Part shown: piece by piece, positions 22,301 to 29,922 of the stretch
Layout of the letters: each line of letters begins with the position of its first letter
How positions within the stretch are numbered: position 1 is the first letter of the stretch
The notes under the pieces: generated by a model
Database searches by the model: none
The model's input: the letters and a program-made list of their open reading frames with translations, nothing else
Told to the model about the DNA's origin: nothing
NCBI RefSeq assembly: GCF_036417845.1
Contig: NC_090019.1
Span: forward strand, 124,001-188,000
Origin: Apteryx mantelli
Lineage: Eukaryota; Chordata; Aves; Apterygiformes; Apterygidae
DNA: 64,000 nucleotides
Direction: 5' to 3'
Program-made: the position numbers and the translations under genes

Positions 22301-25300
22301 GGACCATTTAGGTGCTTATGGGTGCTCTTGGGTGCCTATAGGAGCCATCTAGGTGCCCTTAGGTGCCCATAGAGACCATTTAGGTGCCTTTTAGATGCCC
22401 CTGGGGGTCCCTGGGTGCCCCTGGGTGCCTTTGGGTGCCCATAGGGACCATTTCGGTGCCCCTAGGAGCCATTTAGGTGCCATTTAGATGCCCCCGGGGG
22501 TCTTTGGGTGCCCATAGGGACCATTTAGGTGCCATTTGGGTGCTCCCTGGGGTCCCTGGGTGCCCATAGGAACCATTTAGGTGCCATTTAGATGCCCCTG
22601 GGGGTCCCTGGGTGCCCATAGGGACCATTTAGGTGCCCCTGGGTGCCCATAGGGACCATTTAGGTGCCATTTAGATGCTCTTGGGTGCCCCTGGGTGCCT
22701 TTAGGTGCCTATAGGAGCCATTTAGGTGCCATTTGGATGCTCCTGGGGGTCCCTGGGTGCCCCTGGGTGCTTTTAGGTGCCTATAGGAGCCATTTAGGTG
22801 CCATTTAGATGCCATTTAGATGCTTCTGGGGGTCCCTGGGTGCCCATAGGGACCATTTAGGTGCCCCTGGATGCCCCTAGGAGCCATTTAGGTGCCATTT
22901 AGATGCCCCCGGGGGTCTTTGGGTGCCCATAGGGACCATTTAGGTGCCCCCAGGAGCCATTTAGGTGCCATTTGGGTGCTCCCTGGGGTCCCTGGGTGCC
23001 CATAGGAACCATTTAGGTGCCATTTAGATGCCCCTGGGGGTCCCTGGGTGCCCATAGGGACCATTCAGGTGCCCCTAGGTGCCCATAAAGACCATTTAGG
23101 TGCCCCTGGATGCCCCTAGGAGGCATTTAGGTGCCGTTTGGATGCTCCCTGGGGTCCCTGGGTGCCCATAGGGACCATTTAGGTGCCCCCAGGAGCCATT
23201 TAGGTGCCATTTGGGTGCTCCCTGGGGTCCCTGGGTGCCCATAGGAACCATTTAGGTGCCATTTAGATGCTTCTGGGGGTCCCTGGGTGCCCATAGGGAC
23301 CATTTAGGTGCCCCTAGGTGCCCATAAAGACCATTTAGGTGCCCCTGGATGCCCCTAGGAGGCATTTAGGTGCCGTTTGGATGCTCCCTGGGGTCCCTGG
23401 GTGCCCATAGGGATCATTTAGGTGCCCCCAGGTGCCCCTAGGAGCCATTTAGGTGCCATTTGGGTGCTCCCCGGGGTCCCCGGGGGCGCCCCGGGGTGCT
23501 GACGCGGGGGGGGACGGGCGCAGGTGCCGGCGGACGAGGTGTGCGGCTGCCCGCTGGTGCGCGACGTCTTCGAGCTGACGGGCGAGTTCTGCCGGGTGCC
23601 CAAGCGCAAGTGCAACCGCCACTACTGCTGGGAGAAGCTGCGGCGCGCCGAGGTCGACCTCGAGCGGGTGCGCGTGGTACGTGCTGGTGCCGCCGCCGCC
23701 GGGGGGGGGTCCCTGGGGGGTCCTGGGGGGGTCTGGGGGGGTCCTGGGAGGTCTTGGGGGTCCCTAGGGGGTCCTGGAGGGGTCTGGGGGGTCTGGGGGG
23801 TCCTGGGGGGTCTTGGGGTTGCTAGGGGTCCTGGAGGGGGTCTGGGGGGGTCCTGGGAGGTCTTGGGGGTCCCTAGGGGGTCCTGGAGGGGATCTGGGGG
23901 GGTTCTGGAGGTCCCTAGGGGGTTCTGGAGGGGATCTGGGGGGGTCCTGGGGGGTCTTGGGGGTTGCTAGGGGGTCCTGGAGGGGTCCTGGGGGGTCTGG
24001 AGGGGGTCCCTGGGGGTCCTGGAGGGGTCTTGGAGGTCTTGGGGGTCCCTACGGGGTCCTGAAGGGGATCTGGGGGGGTCCTGGGGGTCCCTAGGGGGTC
24101 CTGGAAGGGTCTGGGGGGGTTGGGGGGGGTCTTGGGGGTCCCTAGGGGATCCTGAAGGGGTCCTGGGGGTCCCCAGGGGGACTGGGGGGGTCCTGGAAGG
24201 GTCTGGGGGGGGGTCTTGGAGCTCCCTAGGGGGCCCTAAGGGGGTCCTGTGGGTCCCTAGGGGGTCCTGGAGGGGTCTGGGGGGGTCCTGGGAGTCTCTA
24301 GGGGGTTCTGGGGGGGGTCTTGGGGGTCCCTAGGGGGTCCTGGAGGGGTCTGGAGGGGTCTGGGGGTCCCTGGGGGGTCCCTAGGGGGTCCTGAAGGGGG
24401 TCTGGGGGGGTTCTGGGCGTCCCTAGGGGTCCCTGGGGGGGTCTGGGGGTCCCTAGGGGGTCCTGGAGGGGTCTAGGGGGGTCCTGGGGGGGGTCTGGTG
24501 GGGTCCTGGGGGTCCCTAGGGGGTTCTGGGGGGGTCTTGGGGGGGGTCCTGGGGAGTCCTGGGGGTCCCTGGGGGTCCTGGGGGGGTCCTGGGGGGAGTC
24601 TGGGGGGGTCTTGGGGGTCCCTAGGGGGTCTGGGGTGGTCTTGGAGGGGTCTGGGGGAGTCATGGGGGTCCTGAAGGGGGTCTGGGGGGGTCCTGGGGGG
24701 GTCTGGGGGGGTCTTGGGGATCCCTAGAGGGTCCTGGGGGGTCCCACGGGGGTCCTGGAGGGGTTTGGGGGGGCCTGGGGGGTCCCTGAGGGGGTCTTGG
24801 AGGGGTCTGGGGGGGGGTCTTAAGGGTCCTGGAGGGGTCTGCAGCAGTCTGGGGGGTCGTGGGGGTCCTTAGGGGGTTCTGGGGGGGCCTAGAGGGGTCT
24901 TGGGGGTCCCTGGGGGGGTCCTGGGGGGATCTGGGGGGGTCTTGGAGGTCCTGAAGGGGTCTGGGGGGTCCTGGGGGTCCCTAGAAGGCTCTGGGGGGGC
25001 TGTGGGGAGGGTTGGGGGTTCCTGGGGGTCCCTAGAAGGTTTTGGGGGGCTCTGGGGGGTTTTGGGGGGTCCTGGGAGGTTCTGGGGGGGGTTGGGGAGT
25101 CTTGGGGGTTCCTGGGGGTCCCTAGAAGGTTTCGGGGGGTCCTGGGGGGGTTCGGGGCCCCCCCGTGCCCCCTCCCACGCCCCCCCGTGTCCCCCCCCCC
25201 CCCGGCAGTGGTACAAGCTGGACGAGCTGTTCGAGCAGGAGCGCAACGTGCGGGCGGCGATGACGAACCGCGCCGGGCTGCTGGCGCTCATGTTGCACCA

Positions 25301-25355
25301 GACCATCCAGCACGACCCGCTCACCACCGACCTGCGCACCGCCGCCGACCGCTGA
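4361..25355 (+). CDS. CXXC1: CXXC-type zinc finger protein 1 (CFP1), complete, 15 coding exons
   Basis: Exons: 4361-4381, 4599-4696, 5312-5412, 6032-6165, 6797-6952, 8453-8479, 8666-8767, 10453-10560, 12070-12254, 18058-18265, 19480-19590, 20588-20637, 21101-21197, 23524-23676, 25209-25355. All joints keep frame and total 1698 bp (565 residues; human is about 656, the difference lying in the acidic/proline linker). The product is a subunit of SETD1A/B complexes that binds unmethylated CpG and H3K4me3 and supports H3K4 methylation at CpG islands. Exons 2-3 encode the PHD finger ([28 protein letters not shown]). Exon 5 encodes the CXXC domain with [21 protein letters not shown] and RQKCRLRQC. 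Exon 9 encodes the basic stretch and CLGPGC...[14 protein letters not shown]. Exons 10-15 encode the coiled coil and conserved cysteine-rich C-terminal domain ending [11 protein letters not shown]. The start MGDSG gives a shorter acidic N-terminus than mammals. The exon 7 acceptor is uncertain: 8666 gives a proline-rich linker, and 8732 is a shorter in-frame alternative. Confidence 0.97.
4382..6796. repeat. CCGGACGCCTGGGCCC array across CXXC1 introns 1-4
   Basis: Introns 4382-4598, 4697-5311, 5413-6031 and 6166-6796 are dominated by tandem CCGGACGCCTGGGCCC units with variable C/T spacers such as CCTTTCC or CCTCCTGCCC. Directly after exon 4 (6170-6250) four units are inverted (GGGCCCAGGCGTCCGGG). 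The orientation flips back by 6270. Confidence 0.92.
6629..6667 (+). pseudogene. Truncated duplicate of the CXXC1 exon 5 head with acceptor
   Basis: GGCAG followed by ATCAAGCGCTCGGCGCGCAT and further bases repeats the first ~38 bases of exon 5 exactly, then breaks into GGGGAGGGGGGACGCC and the CCGGACGCCTGGGCCC array. It has an acceptor but no donor, so it cannot act as a normal internal exon. The true exon follows at 6797. Confidence 0.9.
6797..6952 (+). other. CXXC1: CXXC1 exon 5: CXXC zinc-finger domain exon
   Basis: One 156-base exon (52 codons, phase 0 at both ends) encodes the whole CpG-binding CXXC domain. It has eight zinc-ligand cysteines, the KFGG motif and the basic [14 protein letters not shown] tail. 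Acceptor GCGCAG and donor GTGAGC are intact. A truncated duplicate of its head lies 168 bases upstream. Confidence 0.95.
6953..8452. repeat. CCTTAGCGTGT minisatellite with a longer superunit, CXXC1 intron 5
   Basis: Short CTTAGCGTGT/CTTAGCATGT units alternate with a conserved block (CGGGCTCCACACGCTCCC, GTGCTGCCCCGGCACATCCC, TGGCGTGTTGCCCCC). This makes about eight superunits of roughly 140-220 bases. A run of seven perfect CCTTAGCGTGT copies lies at 7970-8035. The same motif appears inverted at 54330-54980. Confidence 0.88.
8768..10452. repeat. CCCCCAAATACCCCC / CCCCGATATCC minisatellite, CXXC1 intron 7
   Basis: This C-rich array of ~10-15 base units (AATACCCCC, GGTACCCCC) grades after 9750 into GATACCCCTCGATACTCCC units. 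It ends in a CGCGTGTCGCGGCGTG stretch before the exon 8 acceptor. The sense strand is strongly C-rich, so the template strand is G-rich. Confidence 0.85.
10561..12069. repeat. TTACTGGGAGGCACTGGGAG minisatellite, CXXC1 intron 8
   Basis: This G-rich tandem array is built on ACTGGGAGGCACTGGG and TTACTGGGGGG, with longer units containing GGGGGTCCTTGGGGGTACCTGGG after 11300. It starts a few bases after the exon 8 donor and reaches the exon 9 acceptor. Frequent GGG runs make quadruplex formation plausible on the sense strand. Confidence 0.85.
12255..16790. repeat. 28-copy tandem array carrying the CXXC1 exon 9 tail and splice donor
   Basis: Each 138-207 base unit holds the last ~48 bases of exon 9 (CCCTCCAAGTACTGCGGCGA through GTCAAGCTGGCCGCCAAG), then GTGAGT, then a variable number of ACCAGTATAAACCAGTATAG blocks and GGTCTGGTCCCACCTGGGTC. 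I count 28 copies after the real exon. The last (16743) has lost the donor. Blocks of about 930 bases repeat as higher-order units, for example units ending near 13183, 14799 and 15729. Copies are nearly identical, so the expansion is recent or homogenised. Three copies have CCCAG just before the exon-like part (near 12370, 13996, 16710), and splicing there would shift frame. Confidence 0.95.
16830..18057. repeat. Diverged tandem copies of the CXXC1 exon 10 acceptor and head
   Basis: Units of roughly 110-150 bases contain a pyrimidine tract, GGCAG, and a degenerate copy of CCGGATCTACGAGATCCTGC, then GGATCCCTTAGCGGATCCC strings and a GGCTCGGGGGCGCCCCGGGG block. Acceptor-like copies end near 16947, 17231, 17516, 17660, 17792 and 17900, with weaker ones near 17099 and 17353. 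Those at 17660 and 17792 are closest to the true exon at 18058. Confidence 0.85.
18266..19479. repeat. CCGGACGCCTGGGCCC array with CCCTAATTCCTGTGTCCCCC blocks, CXXC1 intron 10
   Basis: About 50 units of the dispersed CCGGACGCCTGGGCCC motif are punctuated roughly every 100-150 bases by CCCTAATTCCTGTGTCCCCC, giving a second-level periodicity not seen in the other arrays of this motif. Confidence 0.9.
19591..20587. repeat. CTATAGGGGCTATAGG minisatellite, CXXC1 intron 11
   Basis: The intron is built from TATAGGG-containing units with a ~150-base superunit (GGTGATTCTATAGGGG, CAGGGAGCTCTTGGG, GGGGCTCTAAGGTT). A similar TATAGGGGTC repeat fills the last CDK16 intron of the window. Confidence 0.82.
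20638..21100. repeat. CCGGACGCCTGGGCCC array, CXXC1 intron 12
   Basis: About 18 units of the dispersed motif are separated by GGGAGGGGTTGGGGGG-like spacers, between the exon 12 donor and the exon 13 acceptor. Confidence 0.88.
21198..23523. repeat. CCATTTAGGTGCCCCTGGGT minisatellite, CXXC1 intron 13
   Basis: Tandem units combine CATAGGGACCATTTAGGTGC, CATTTAGATGCCCCTGGGGG and TCCCTGGGTGCC. It fills nearly the whole intron and no exon is seen inside. Confidence 0.85.
23677..25208. repeat. GGGGGTCCTGGAGGGGTCTG minisatellite, CXXC1 intron 14
   Basis: This sense-strand G-rich array has units of the type GGGGTCCCTAGGGGGTCCTG and GAGGGGTCTGGGGGGGTC. Dense runs of three to seven G make it a strong quadruplex and R-loop candidate. 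No coding exon is seen. Confidence 0.85.
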
Positions 25356-26102
25356 CGGTCCCGAAACCGCGGGAAACGGCCCCAAAAACCCCCCTGGAGC
25401 CCCCCCAAACCCCCCCGGGAGCGGCCGCCCCCCAGAAATGCCCCCAAACGCCCCGAAATGCCCCCAAACGGCCCCAATTGCGGCCCCCCATCGCCCCCCC
25501 GAGGCGCTCAGCACCACCGCCGACCGCTGACGGTCCCGAAACCGCGAGAAAACGGCCCCAAAAACCCCCCCGGAGCCCCCCCAAACCCCCCCCGGGAGCG
25601 GCCGCCCCCCGGAAACACCCCCAAACACCCCGAAATGCCCTAAAATCCCCCAAATTCACCCCAAATGCTCCAAACGCCCCATTTCTCTCCCCCAAAAAAC
25701 CAGCCCGGAGCCCTGTGCCCCCCTCCCACAGTTTGGGGTCCCCCCACCCGTTTTTGGGGGGCTCCGGGGTCCCCCCCACCTAATTTGGGGGTCCCAACCC
25801 CCCTCTTAGGGTCCCCCCACCCATTTTTGGGGGGTCCTGGGTCCCCCCCACCCTGTTTTGGGGGTGTTGATCCCCCCCCATTTTTGGGGGGGTCTTGGGC
25901 TCCCCCCACCTCATTTTGGGGGTCTCTACCCCCCCTTTAGGGTCCCCCCCACCCATTTTTGGGGGGGTTCTGGGTTCCCTCCACCCTGTTTTGGGGGTGT
26001 TGATCCCCCCCACCCATTTTTGGGGGGGTCCTGGGTCCCCCCCACCCAGTTTTGGGGGGGGGCAGGGGGGTGGGGGGCCTTGCAGCCCCCCCCCCAAATA
26101 AA
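25356..26102 (+). other. CXXC1: CXXC1 3' UTR with internal duplication and poly(A) signal
   Basis: The 3' UTR runs from the TGA at 25353 to AATAAA at 26097-26102. Its first ~150 bases are a tandem duplicate pair: CGCCGACCGCTGACGGTCCC and what follows recur 175 bases later (second TGA at 25528). From 25730 it consists of CCCCCACCCATTTTTGGGGG units whose C and G halves could fold as hairpins. Confidence 0.8.
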
Positions 26103-26199
26103 ATTGGTGTCAAAAGAGGCTTTTTGTGGAATTTGGGGGGGTCCTGGGGGGGTTTGGGGGTCTGGGGGGGCAGTTGGGGGTTTGGGGGGTCCGGGGGGG

Positions 26200-26955
26200 G
26201 GATGGTCAGGGAAGCGCCCCCTCATTAGCATAGCCCCGCCCCCTGGGCGGGGCCTTTTCAATGTGCCCGGCTGCTCTTCAATAGCCTAGCCCCGCCCCTG
26301 AGGGGCTCAGACCCGCCGCTCATTAGCATAGCCACGCCCCCTAGATGAAGCCATACAGGCTGTGCCGCTTCTTATTAGCATAGCCACGCCCCCGAGGGGC
26401 TGGGGCCCGCGGCTCGTTAGCATAACCCCGCCCTCTGAGTGCCTCGGCGCCGCTTATTAGCATATCCCCGCCCCTCCCCCGCCCGGCCCGCGGTCACGTG
26501 CTCCGCGGCGCGGGCTCCCGCGGGGGAGGAGGTGGGGGGGGGTAAGGCGGCCTTGCGCCACGTGGTCCGCCCCCCGCCGCGCTCATTTGAATGTCCCCGC
26601 CCCCCATCCGCGGCGACGGGAGGGGGGGATGCGTCAGGTGACCGCGCCGCCGTCACGTGCCGCCCCGCTCCCCCCCCCGCCCTTACTCCGGCCATTGAGG
26701 GGAAGGAGGCGCGGGGAGAGGGAGAAAGGGGAGGGGGAGGCCCCGCCCCTTCCCCCGCGCGCCCCTCCCATTGGCCGCGGCGGCGTCACGTGCTCCTCCT
26801 CCCTCCCTCCCTCCCCCCCCCCGCCACTCACGAGCCAGCCACAGGCAGCGGCGGGGCGGCCGCTTCCGCTTCCGGCGCGCGGCGCGGCCCCTCCCCTCGC
26901 CGCGGTGCCCTCGCGCCGGCGGCGGCCGTTGCTGCGCCACGAGCGGGGCCGCGCC
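26200..26955 (+). promoter_or_regulatory. MBD1 CpG-island promoter with repeated octamer-like, GC-box and E-box elements
   Basis: Between the CXXC1 poly(A) site and the first MBD1 exon, 26217-26470 holds about five units of CATTAGCATAGCCCCGCCCC. Each joins an octamer-like ATTAGCAT (ATGCTAAT on the other strand) to a GC box. Then come four CACGTG E-boxes, three within GTCACGTG (about 26494, 26651, 26786) and one as CCACGTGG (26558). An inverted CCAAT (CCCATTGGCC) lies near 26769, followed by CGCTTCCGCTTCCGGCGC (ETS-type). No TATA box is seen. Confidence 0.75.
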
Positions 26956-26997
26956 ATGGCGGAGCGCGCGCGCGCCGCGGGGGCCGCGCCCCGGCCG
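26956..26997 (+). other. Upstream ORF or N-terminal extension in MBD1 first exon
   Basis: ATGGCGGAGCGCGCG starts a 14-codon frame (MAERARAAGAAPRP) that runs to a donor (CCG|GTACCG) at 26998. Spliced to exon 2 at 29622, the next codon is TAG, giving a minimal upstream ORF. If an internal acceptor after CCCCGCAG is used instead (exon from 29643), the frame joins the MBD1 ATG through six codons and makes an N-terminally extended protein. Which applies cannot be decided from sequence alone. Confidence 0.5.
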
Positions 26998-28650
26998 GTA
27001 CCGGGCGGGGGGGGTGGGGAAGGGAGGGGGAGGCGGCGGCGGCCGGCGTGGGGGGGGGTGTGGGGGGAGGGGGGCGGCGCGGGAGGGAGGGAGGGGGAGG
27101 GGCGGCGCGGGTGGGGGAGGGGCGGCGCGCGGGGGGAAAGGGCAGTGCGGGGGGGGGGAGGGGGCGGTTTGGGGGCAGTTTGTGAGGAAAGGGGCAGTTT
27201 GTGAGGGGGAGGGGGCGGTTTGGGGGCAGTTTGTGAGGGAAAGGGGCAGTTAGTGAGGGGGAGGGGGCGGTTTGGGGGCAGTTTGTGAGGGGGAGGGGGC
27301 GGTTTGGGGGCAGTTAGTGAGGAAAATGGGCAGTTTGTGAGGGGGAGGGGGCGGTTTGGGGGCAGTTAGTGAGGAAAATGGGCAGTTTGTGAGGGGGAGG
27401 GGGCGGTTTGGGGGCAGTTTGTGAGGGAAAGGGGCAGTTAGTGAGGGGAAGGGGACAGTTTGTGAGGGAAAGGGGCAGTTAGTAAGGGGGAGGGGGTGGT
27501 TTGGGGCAGTTTGTGAGGGAAGGGGCAGTTTGGGGGCATTTATGAGAGAAAAGGAGCAATTTGTGAGGGAAAAGGGCACTTGGAGGGGGGCAGGGGGCAG
27601 TTAGGGGATGTTTGTGAGGGGCAGGGGGGCAGTTTGTGGGGGGACAGGGGCGATTAGGGAGAAAAAAGCAGTTTTTGAGGCAGAGGGGGCAGTTAGTGAG
27701 GGGGAGGGGCAGCTCTGGGGGTCTATGAGGGGGAAGGGGCAGTTTGTGAGATGAAAGGGGCAGTTAGGGGGTGCTTGTAGGGGGCAGGGGCAGTTTAGGG
27801 ACAGTTTGTGAGGAAAAGGGGGTAATTTGTGAGGAGCAGGGGCAGCTAGGGGGTGTTTGTGGGGGGCAGGGGGCAGTTAGGGGGTGTTTGTGAGGGAAAA
27901 GGGGCAGCTTGTGGGGGGCAGGGGGCAGTAAGGGGCAGCTCGTGGGAGCAAATGGGCAGTTTGTGGGGGGTGGGGGCAATTTATGAGGAGCAGGTGGCAG
28001 CTAGGGGCAGTTTGTGGGAGCAGGGGGCAGTTAGGGGGCAGTTTGAGAGGGGAAAGGGGCAGTTTGTGAGGGGAAAAGGGCAGTTAGGAGAAAGGGGCAG
28101 TTTGTGGGGGCAGTTAGGGGCAGTTTGTGGGGGCAGTTTGTAAGGGGAAAGGGGCAGTTTTTGGGGGGCAGGGGGCAGTTTGTGGGGGGCATGGGGCAGT
28201 TGGGGGCAGTTAGTGAGGAGAAGGGGCAGCTTGTGGGGGGCAGGGGGAGTTAGGGGGCAGTTTGTGAGGGGAAAGGGGCAGTTTGTGGGGGCAGGGGCAG
28301 TTAGGGGCAGTTAGTGAGGGGAAGGGGCAGCTAGTGGGGGGCAGGGGACAGTTAGGGGCAGCTAGTGAAGGAAAAGGGGCAGTTTGTGGGGGGCAGGGGA
28401 CAGGGGCAGTTAGTGAGGGGAAAGGGGCAGTTTGTGGGGGGCAGGGGACAGTTAGGAGCAGTTAGTGAGGAGAAAGGGGCAGTTTGTGGGGGGCAGGGGG
28501 CAGTTAGTGGGGGCTGGGGGGCAGTTGGGGGCAGTTAGTGAGGGAAAGGGGCAGTTTGTGGGGGGTAGGGGCAGTTAGTGGGGGCTGGGGGGCAGTTGGG
28601 GGCAGTTAGTGAGAGCGGGGGGCAGTTAGGGGGTGTCCGGGGGGGGGGAA
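26998..28650. repeat. GGGGCAGTTTGTGAGGGGAA minisatellite, MBD1 intron 1
   Basis: Tandem units of 20-45 bases on the theme GGGGGCAGTTTGTGAGGGGA and GGGGCAGTTAGTGAGGG extend ~1.6 kb from the CpG island. The sense strand is strongly G-rich. Reading frames across it are repeat artefacts. Confidence 0.85.
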
Positions 28651-28674
28651 AGAGAGACACTTAAGGGCTGTTTA

Positions 28675-29575
28675 TGTGGGGGGCGGGGCCTCCGCAGTGG
28701 GGGGGCGGGGCCGCTTGGGGGGGGAGCCAGGATGACTGCTGGGAGAGGAGGGGGGGGGGAAGTAGTGAGGGGCGGGGCCTGGAGGCGGTGGTGGGCGGAG
28801 CTTGGGCAACCCTGGGGCTTGCACTGGGGGTGGGGCTTGGGCAATATGGGCGGGGCGGGGCTTGGCTACGTGGGCGGGGCTTGGGCAGCCGGGGCTTGCA
28901 GCAGGGGCAGGGCTTGTGAGAGGGTTTAGCAGTGTGGGGGCGTGGCTTGGCGGCATGGGCGGGGCTTGGGCAGCCCAGGGGCTTGCAAGATAGGGGCTGA
29001 GCGGTGCGGGGGCGGGGCTTGGCGGTGGGGGCGGGGCTTGGGCAGCCCAGGGGTTTGTAGCAGTGGGATGGGGCTTGCGAGATAGGGGTTTAGCGGCGTG
29101 GGGGCGGGGCTTAGCGTTGTGGGCGGGGCTTTGGAGGCCCAGGGGCTTGCAAGATAGGGGCTGAGCGGTGCGGGGGCGGGGCTTAGCGGCGGGGGCGGGG
29201 CTTGGGCAGCCCAGGGGCTCGTAGCAGTGGGATGGGGCTTGCAAGATAGGGGTTTAGCAGCGCGGGGGCGGGGCTTGGCGGTGTGGGCGGGGCTTGGGCA
29301 GCCCAGGGGCTTGCAATGTAGGGACTTGGTGGTGTGGGGGCGGGGCTTGATGGCGTGGGCGGGGCTCGGGCGGCCCAGGGGCTTGTAGCAGTGGGATGGG
29401 GCTTGCGAGATAGGGGTTTAGCGGCCCAGGGGCGGGGCTTGGCGATGTGGGCGGGGCTTGGGCAGCCCAGGGGCTCGTAGCAGAGGGATGGGGCTTGCGA
29501 GATAGGGGCTTGGGGGCGGGGCTCGGCGATGTGGGCGGGGCTCGGGCGGCCCAGGGGCTGGGCGGAGGGGCCAGC
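28675..29575. repeat. GC-box tandem array, MBD1 intron 1
   Basis: Units of ~45-90 bases contain GGGGGCGGGGCTTGGC, GTGGGCGGGGCTTGGG, CAGCCCAGGGGCTTGC and AAGATAGGGG. The array carries some two to three dozen GGGCGGGGC boxes, the Sp1/KLF consensus, directly upstream of the first coding MBD1 exon. Confidence 0.8.
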
Positions 29576-29660
29576 CCGGACGCCTGGGTCCCCCCGCTGA
29601 GCTCCCCCCCGTGCCCCCCAGTAGCCCGGCGGAGCCCCGCAGCCCGTTGCCGGCAGCGCC

Positions 29661-29882
29661 ATGACGGAGGGCTGGGTCGACTGCCCCGCGCTGGGGCCCG
29701 GTTGGAAGCGGCGCGAGGCTTTCCGCAAATCCGGAGCCACCTGCGGCCGCACCGACACCTACTACCAGAGGTAGGAGCAGCCCCGGACGCCTGGGCCCCT
29801 CCCTGGGTGCCCGGCTCCCACCCCACCCCGCGTGCAGGGACCCAGGCGTCCGGGTGCTTCCCCCCCTACACACACACACACG

Positions 29883-29922
<40 letters not shown>

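Noticed and set aside
26439-27253. Overlapping + and - frames in the MBD1 CpG island as extra coding genes
   Set aside because: High G+C removes stop codons. The frames are Arg/Ala/Pro low complexity with no conserved segment, and the region has promoter elements instead.
29868-29921. (CA)n tract as telomeric or Z-DNA regulatory element of special interest
   Set aside because: It is an ordinary dinucleotide microsatellite. Z-DNA potential is generic and nothing else supports a role.
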